DNA from: Nioella ostreopsis
GTDB taxonomy: Bacteria > Pseudomonadota > Alphaproteobacteria > Rhodobacterales > Rhodobacteraceae
Length of the DNA stretch: 64,000 nt
Assembly: GCF_004000255.1 (NCBI RefSeq)
Contig: NZ_RCIQ01000010.1
Span: 1 to 64,000 of the forward strand
Reading direction: 5' to 3'
Shown here: positions 59,602-64,000 of the stretch, one piece after another
How the letters are laid out: each line of letters opens with the position of its first letter
How positions within the stretch are numbered: position 1 is the stretch's first letter
Notes under the pieces: generated by a model
The model's database searches: none
Told to the model about the DNA's origin: nothing
Seen by the model: the letters and a program-made list of their open reading frames with translations, nothing else
Made by a program: the position numbers and the translations under genes

Positions 59602-60375
59602 TTGACCATCCAACCACACCCGCTATTCGACCTCACCGGGCGCGTGGCGCTTGTCACCGGTGCCAGTCGCGGCATCGGCGAGGAGATCGCGAAGATCCTG
59701 GCCGATCACGGTGCCCATGTGATCGTGTCCAGCCGCAAGCTTGACGGCTGCACCGCCGTGGCCGAGGCCATCACCGCCGCAGGCGGCAGCGCCGAGGCCT
59801 TCGCCTGTCATATCGGCGACATGGATCAGATCACCACCGTGTTCGACCATATCAAGGACACCCATGGTCGGCTCGACATCCTCGTGAACAACGCCGCCAC
59901 CAACCCCTATTTCGGGCATATCCTCGACACCGACCTCGGCAGTTTCGAGAAAACGCTCGACGTCAATATCCGGGGCTACTTCTTCATGTCCGTGGAAGCT
60001 GGCAAGATGATGCGCGATCAGGGCAAAGGCGCTATCGTCAACACGGCCTCTGTTAACGCGCTGGAACCCGGTGACATGCAGGGCACCTATTCGATCACCA
60101 AGGGCGCGGTGGTGAACATGACCCGCGCCTTTGCCAAGGAATGCGCACCGCTTGGTATCCGCGTGAATGCGCTGGCGCCCGGCTGGACCCGAACGCGCTT
60201 CGCAGGCGCGCTGCTGGACAGCGAAAAACACTACACCGAGATCATGGCCCGCTTGCCGATGAAACGCCCCGCAGAGCCGTCAGAGATGGCAGGCGCGGTG
60301 CTCTATCTGGTCTCGGATGCTGCCAGCTACACCACCGGGGAATTGCTGGTCGTCGATGGCGGGCTGACCATATGA
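59602..60375 (+). CDS. SDR-family oxidoreductase
   Basis: About 257 aa from a TTG start at 59602 with GGGAGG 9 bp upstream; the frame reads TIQPHPLFDLTGRVALVTGASRG in short. TGASRGIG is the cofactor motif, VNNAATNP follows NNAG, and YSITK holds the catalytic Tyr and Lys (near 165). The C-terminal TTGELLVVDGG is standard. It is divergent from the kinase/acyl-CoA dehydrogenase pair and overlaps the next SDR gene by 4 bp. It probably oxidises a hydroxyacyl-CoA of the same pathway. Confidence 0.88.
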   Translation: MTIQPHPLFDLTGRVALVTGASRGIGEEIAKILADHGAHVIVSSRKLDGCTAVAEAITAAGGSAEAFACHIGDMDQITTVFDHIKDTHGRLDILVNNAATNPYFGHILDTDLGSFEKTLDVNIRGYFFMSVEAGKMMRDQGKGAIVNTASVNALEPGDMQGTYSITKGAVVNMTRAFAKECAPLGIRVNALAPGWTRTRFAGALLDSEKHYTEIMARLPMKRPAEPSEMAGAVLYLVSDAASYTTGELLVVDGGLTI

Positions 60376-61106
60376 AACGCTTTGAAGGCAAGGTCGCGCT
60401 CATCACCGGGGCCGCCAGCGGCTTTGGCAAGCTGCTGGCCGAGGCACTGGCAGCAGAAGGCGCACTTCTGGTCATGGGGGACCGAAACAAATGGGGTCTG
60501 CGCCATGTCGCGCGGGGTCATCTGGCAACGTACATGCGCTGTGACGTGACGAAAGAGGATCGCGTGAAGGCGCTCTGTGACCTCGCCATCGAACAGTTCG
60601 GGCGGCTCGACATAGCCGTCAACAACGCCGGCATCGCAGGCCCGATGAAGCCCCTGACCGAGATCCGCGAAGATGAGTTCGACCTCATTCACGCGGTCAA
60701 CGCCAAGGGCACGTTCTTCGGCCTCAAGCACCAGATCCCCCTGATGCGGGACACCGGCGGCGCGATCCTCAACGTGGCCTCCGTCGCGGGCCTCGGTGCA
60801 GCCCCCAAGCTGGCCGCCTATGCCGCCGCCAAACATGCGGTGGTGGGCCTCACGAAAACCGCCGCCATCGAGGAAGCGCGCAACAACATCCGCGTGAACG
60901 CCGTCTGCCCCTTCTACAGCCCCACGCCGATGGTCACAGACAGCGACATGGCCGGGATGCAGGAATTCTTGGCCAACGCTTCCCCGATGAAACGTCTCGG
61001 GACGCCCGAGGAAATCACCGCTGCTATGCTGTCCCTGCTCGATCCGGCCAACAGCTACATGACCGGTCAGGCCATCGCCATCGACGGGGGCGTGACCGCC
61101 TACTGA
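60372..61106 (+). CDS. SDR-family oxidoreductase (3-hydroxyacyl-CoA dehydrogenase-like)
   Basis: A 244-aa classical SDR with TGAASGFG (residues 12-19), VNNAGIAGP, NVASVAG and YAAAK near 152-156, ending MTGQAIAIDGGVTAY. It is translationally coupled to the SDR upstream. Together with the divergent kinase and acyl-CoA dehydrogenase it resembles the SDR step of lva-type 4-hydroxyacyl-CoA catabolism. The two SDRs are too different to be a recent duplication. Confidence 0.88.
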   Translation: MKRFEGKVALITGAASGFGKLLAEALAAEGALLVMGDRNKWGLRHVARGHLATYMRCDVTKEDRVKALCDLAIEQFGRLDIAVNNAGIAGPMKPLTEIREDEFDLIHAVNAKGTFFGLKHQIPLMRDTGGAILNVASVAGLGAAPKLAAYAAAKHAVVGLTKTAAIEEARNNIRVNAVCPFYSPTPMVTDSDMAGMQEFLANASPMKRLGTPEEITAAMLSLLDPANSYMTGQAIAIDGGVTAY

Positions 61107-61318
61107 TCTTCTTCTTGGCCCAAATACTCCCGCCGGAGGCGTCCCAACCTCACCACCGGGGACCGGGGCCTGACACCCAAGCGCCGTCCTCGCCACGCAA
61201 TCGCGGCAGCACGCGCCGAGGAGGTCCCCGCGCAAGCGGAGGGTGACGAGGCGCGTTCCCGGGTCGACGCCGAAGGCGGCGAAACGAAAAGGGCGGCCCC
61301 GAAGGCCGCCCTGATCCA
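61107..61318. other. Intergenic stretch with GC-rich inverted repeats
   Basis: About 210 bp between convergent genes. Apart from the terminator at its right end it has several GC-rich short inverted repeats but no gene. Confidence 0.45.
61290..61312 (-). terminator. Intrinsic terminator of the polyamine-type ABC operon
   Basis: AGGGCGGCC (61290-61298) pairs with GGCCGCCCT (61304-61312). On the minus strand it is followed by TTTTCGTTTC. It lies 7 bp after the permease stop. Confidence 0.75.
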
Positions 61319-62173
61319 TCAACCGGGGCTCATCCCCCGCAGCCGTTCCGACCGCCGTCTGAGCAGTTCCACCGTTGTCAGCAGAGCGATGGAAATCACC
61401 ACAAGGATCGTCGCAACCGCCAGGATCGTCGGCGAAATCTGCTCCCGCAGCCCGATGAACATCTGCCAGGGCAGTGTCTTCTGACCGGCGGAGCCCACGA
61501 ACAGCACCACAACCACTTCGTCAAACGAGGTGATGAAGGCAAAGAGACCCCCGGAAATCACGCCCGGCAGGATCAGTGGCATCTGCACCTTGAAGAAGGT
61601 CGTCACCGGATCCGCCCCGAGGCTGGCCGAGGCCCGCGTCAGCGACTTGTCAAAGCCCACAAGCGTCGCGGTCACGGTGATGATCACGAAGGGAATGCCA
61701 AGCGCCGCATGGGCCAGCACAACGCCCAGATAGGTCCCCTGCAGCCCGATGCGGCTGTAGAAGAAATACATGCCGGCGGCCGAGATGATCAGCGGCACGA
61801 TCATCGGCGAAATCAGGATCGCCATGATCGCGCCCTTGAAAGGCACATGGGACTGCGACAGGCCAATGGCGGCCAGGGTTCCGAAGGCGACCGACAGCAG
61901 GGTTGCCATGGGTGCGATCCGAACCGAGTTCCACAGGGGCTGCTGCCAATCGGGATTGGTGAAGAAATCCCGATAGTGATCCAGCCCGTAGGCATCCGGA
62001 TCCAGCGCCAGCATACCCGGCGTGAAGGTAAAGAAATCCTCGGCGTTGAAGCTCAGCGGGATGATCGTGATGATCGGGGCGATCAGGAAGAAGAAGATGA
62101 ACCCGCAGATCACCCGGAAGCTGTAGAACCAGATCTTCTGGCCGGTGGAGGCATAAGGAGGAAGGCTGCTCAT
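61319..62173 (-). CDS. Spermidine/putrescine-type ABC permease (PotC-like)
   Basis: A 284-aa protein with six membrane segments. The PotC-type features are IPLSFNAEDFFTFTPG near residue 40 and the EAA-like loop RASASLGADPVTTFFKVQMPLILPG near 180, then FITSFDEVVVVLFV. It pairs with the PotB-like permease encoded 5 bp upstream. The ATPase and binding protein are not in the window and probably lie beyond the right edge. Confidence 0.9.
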   Translation of the reverse strand: MSSLPPYASTGQKIWFYSFRVICGFIFFFLIAPIITIIPLSFNAEDFFTFTPGMLALDPDAYGLDHYRDFFTNPDWQQPLWNSVRIAPMATLLSVAFGTLAAIGLSQSHVPFKGAIMAILISPMIVPLIISAAGMYFFYSRIGLQGTYLGVVLAHAALGIPFVIITVTATLVGFDKSLTRASASLGADPVTTFFKVQMPLILPGVISGGLFAFITSFDEVVVVLFVGSAGQKTLPWQMFIGLREQISPTILAVATILVVISIALLTTVELLRRRSERLRGMSPG

Positions 62174-62178
62174 GGTCT

Positions 62179-63735
62179 TTACCCCAGCTTCACGTTGTCG
62201 ATGCCCACGATGCGGTCATAGATCCAGTAGAGGATCAGCACGACCCCGAGGAGGATACTGCCAAGCGCAGCGGCCAGACCCCAGTTGAGCGACGATGAGA
62301 TATGATAGGCGATCCGGTTCGAGATGAAGGTCCCCGTCCGGCCCCCAACCAGTTCCGGCGTGATGTAGTAGCCGATGGCGAGGATGAAGACGAGGATACA
62401 CCCCGCCCCGATCCCCGGGATGGATTGCGGGAAATAGACCCGCCAGAACGCCGTCCAGTCCGTCGCGCCGAGCGACTTGGCCGCGCGCACATAAGACGGC
62501 GGGATGGTCTGCATCACCGAATAGAGCGGCAGGATCATGAAGGGCAGAAGGATATGCGTCATCGCGATGATCGTACCCGTCTGGTTGTTGATCAGTTGCA
62601 ATCGCGCGTCATCGGGCACCATGCCGATCCAGACCAGGATGTCGTTGATCACGCCTTGCTGTTGCAACAGCACCTTCCAGGCCGAGGTCCGCACCAGCAG
62701 CGAGGTCCAGAAGGGCAGCAGAACAAGGATCATCAGCACGTTCGATATCCGCATCGGCAGGTTCGCCAGCAGGAAGGCGATCGGATAGCCCAGCAACACG
62801 CAGCTGCCCATGATGACCAGCGACATGAACAGCGTCCGGCCAAAGAGCGTCACATAGATCTGACGGTCTTCCGGCTGCGCGGTGATCCCGTCCGCCGACA
62901 GTTGCATGTCGATGGCGGTCAGGAAATAGCCGGGCGTGTAGGAGGGCGAATAGACCCAGATCGTTTCCATCAACTCGGGGTTCAGCCAGTCCTCGTCCAG
63001 CTCTTCGAACTGATCGCGGATCGACAGGCTGTCAAAGCTGCTCACGGCTTCTGCGGCGGTGCTCAGCAATGCGTTGCTGCCGGAATAGCCGTTGCCGGCC
63101 AGGTCACGATACAGCGAGAAATACACGAAATCTTCGATGTTTTCCTCAGCCGGATCATCATCATTGGCCTCGATGGTGATCCGAACCCATGTGTCGAACG
63201 AGTCTGCGGTCTCGGGCAGCGCGGCGCGAATGGCGCTGTCGCCCATCAGCCCGGTCCAGGTGGCGTAGTCGGCCCAGGCTGTATCCAGATCGGTGAATTG
63301 ATCGGTATAGAGGTCGGTGTCAAAGCGGCCCACGCCGCGGCCTGCCTGCCGGAACAGCGACGAGATACCCGTCATCTCGTAGTTCAGACGGCTGCCAACG
63401 CGGGTGTGGCGGCGGAACTCGGCGGCCTCGAACAGGTCGATATACAGCCCCGCATATACGTCTTCCCCCGGCGCTTCCTCGTGGTTTTCCCACGCTTCCA
63501 TCGCGGCGACGGTGCGTGGCAAGGTCTCTCGCACGATCTGGTTCTCGACCGAGCGGAACAGCATGTCCGCAATCGGCAGGATGAAGGTGATCAGGATGAA
63601 CAGAAGCAGCGGCGCAATCAGCAGCAGCGCACGGATCTTCTGGGCCCTGAGCGCGCGATTGAGGCTCGCTTTCAGGGGGCGCCCGTCGGCGGCCAGCACC
63701 GGGCCTGCGGGGGTCTGTGCCGTATTGTCGGTCAT
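62179..63735 (-). CDS. Spermidine/putrescine-type ABC permease (PotB-like) with large insertion
   Basis: A 518-aa protein; PotB proteins are usually about 285-310 aa. After the first membrane segment (ALLLIAPLLLFILITFILP, about residues 37-55) there is a hydrophilic region of roughly 240 residues, acidic and without membrane segments, before the remaining five segments. Its EAA loop is SYVRAAKSLGATDWTAFWRVYFPQ near 435. Topology puts the insertion on the periplasmic side. The core motifs are intact. It overlaps the DUF1330 gene by 4 bp. Confidence 0.88.
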   Translation of the reverse strand: MTDNTAQTPAGPVLAADGRPLKASLNRALRAQKIRALLLIAPLLLFILITFILPIADMLFRSVENQIVRETLPRTVAAMEAWENHEEAPGEDVYAGLYIDLFEAAEFRRHTRVGSRLNYEMTGISSLFRQAGRGVGRFDTDLYTDQFTDLDTAWADYATWTGLMGDSAIRAALPETADSFDTWVRITIEANDDDPAEENIEDFVYFSLYRDLAGNGYSGSNALLSTAAEAVSSFDSLSIRDQFEELDEDWLNPELMETIWVYSPSYTPGYFLTAIDMQLSADGITAQPEDRQIYVTLFGRTLFMSLVIMGSCVLLGYPIAFLLANLPMRISNVLMILVLLPFWTSLLVRTSAWKVLLQQQGVINDILVWIGMVPDDARLQLINNQTGTIIAMTHILLPFMILPLYSVMQTIPPSYVRAAKSLGATDWTAFWRVYFPQSIPGIGAGCILVFILAIGYYITPELVGGRTGTFISNRIAYHISSSLNWGLAAALGSILLGVVLILYWIYDRIVGIDNVKLG

Positions 63736-64000
63736 TCGTGGCCTTCCACTAGGATGATGACACTATCCGCCGAGGCCCGGCGAATTTCGGCCACTTCCTG
63801 ATATTCTGGGTCGTTATACGCGGCCTTGGCGGCCTCAAAGCTCGGGAATTCGATTACCACATGGCGTTCGAATGTCTCACCTTCCGGCACTTCCGACCGG
63901 CCGCCCCGAACGATGAACTTTGCGCCCAGGTTCTGAAGGATCGGCGTATCGCGCCGGATATATTCCGGGTAGGCGTCAGGATCGGTGACGGTGATATGTC
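63732..64000 (-). CDS. DUF1330 family protein, 5' end beyond the window
   Basis: Reading leftward from the right edge, the frame gives about 89 residues ending at TGA 63732-63734. It contains ITVTDPDAYPEYIRRDTPIL, a GAKFIVRGG strand, HVVIEFPSFEAAKAAYNDPEY and a final ASADSVIILVEG. This is the DUF1330 ferredoxin-like (dimeric barrel) pattern, a small cytosolic protein of unclear role. Only the first few residues are missing. Its stop overlaps the PotB-like start, so it belongs to the polyamine-type ABC operon. Confidence 0.82.
   Translation of the reverse strand, partial: HITVTDPDAYPEYIRRDTPILQNLGAKFIVRGGRSEVPEGETFERHVVIEFPSFEAAKAAYNDPEYQEVAEIRRASADSVIILVEGHE

Noticed and set aside
62302-63801. 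A 499-codon open frame antisense to the PotB-like gene
   Set aside because: Shadow translation rich in Gly, Arg, His and Gln with no family signature, overlapping an intact permease gene.

Overview
The window looks like a chromosomal segment (or large replicon) of a GC-rich alphaproteobacterium, most likely the Roseobacter group of Rhodobacterales. The signs are strong GC bias at third codon positions, many TRAP and ABC importers, and glycine-betaine and choline-sulfate genes. DUF3726, D-glutamate cyclase and HyuA/HyuB-fusion genes are also of the kind common in that group. This assignment is inferred from gene content; no rRNA or other phylogenetic marker is present. I saw no tRNA, rRNA or CRISPR array.

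Left part (0-13 kb) is accessory. A DUF262/DUF1524 putative defence nuclease lies with a small partner gene and a divergent XRE regulator. Next comes a GntR-controlled TRAP/FAH-hydrolase/SDR catabolic module ending in a decayed epimerase pseudogene. This module is bracketed by two ~125-bp direct repeats (about 91% identical) at 2.8 and 10.0 kb. It is followed by two unrecognised genes and a serine recombinase, with an unusual density of inverted repeats. A lone P4-type tyrosine integrase sits at 21.8-23.0 kb.

13-21.6 kb holds a DeoR-regulated seven-gene operon: a UgpBAEC-like ABC importer, a metallophosphodiesterase and a Na/Pi cotransporter-family protein. A divergent HAD-IIA phosphatase-like gene accompanies it. 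Together they suggest uptake and breakdown of glycerol-3-phosphate or glycerophosphodiesters with phosphate handling.

23.3-39.7 kb is a large catabolic block read mostly on the + strand. It contains RidA, a LysR regulator, an aldehyde dehydrogenase, an atypical M19 dipeptidase homologue, a BCCT transporter, an unrecognised 564-aa protein and a DUF3726 protein. A second LysR regulator, D-glutamate cyclase-like DUF1445, a TRAP transporter and a HyuA-HyuB 5-oxoprolinase follow. The second half points to D-glutamate/5-oxoproline metabolism.

39.7-44.3 kb carries an Ala-rich coiled-coil secreted protein with an acidic tandem repeat, PEP synthase, and two small unknown genes.

44.5-57.0 kb is a quaternary-amine region. 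It has a GbdR-like AraC regulator with a betaine ABC importer, and a dipeptide-type ABC importer divergent from choline-sulfatase betC.

57.2-61.1 kb holds an APH-type kinase, an ACAD10/11-like acyl-CoA dehydrogenase and two SDRs, resembling 4-hydroxyacyl-CoA catabolism (lva type). From 61.3 kb to the right edge are two spermidine/putrescine-type ABC permeases, one with a large insertion, and a truncated DUF1330 gene.
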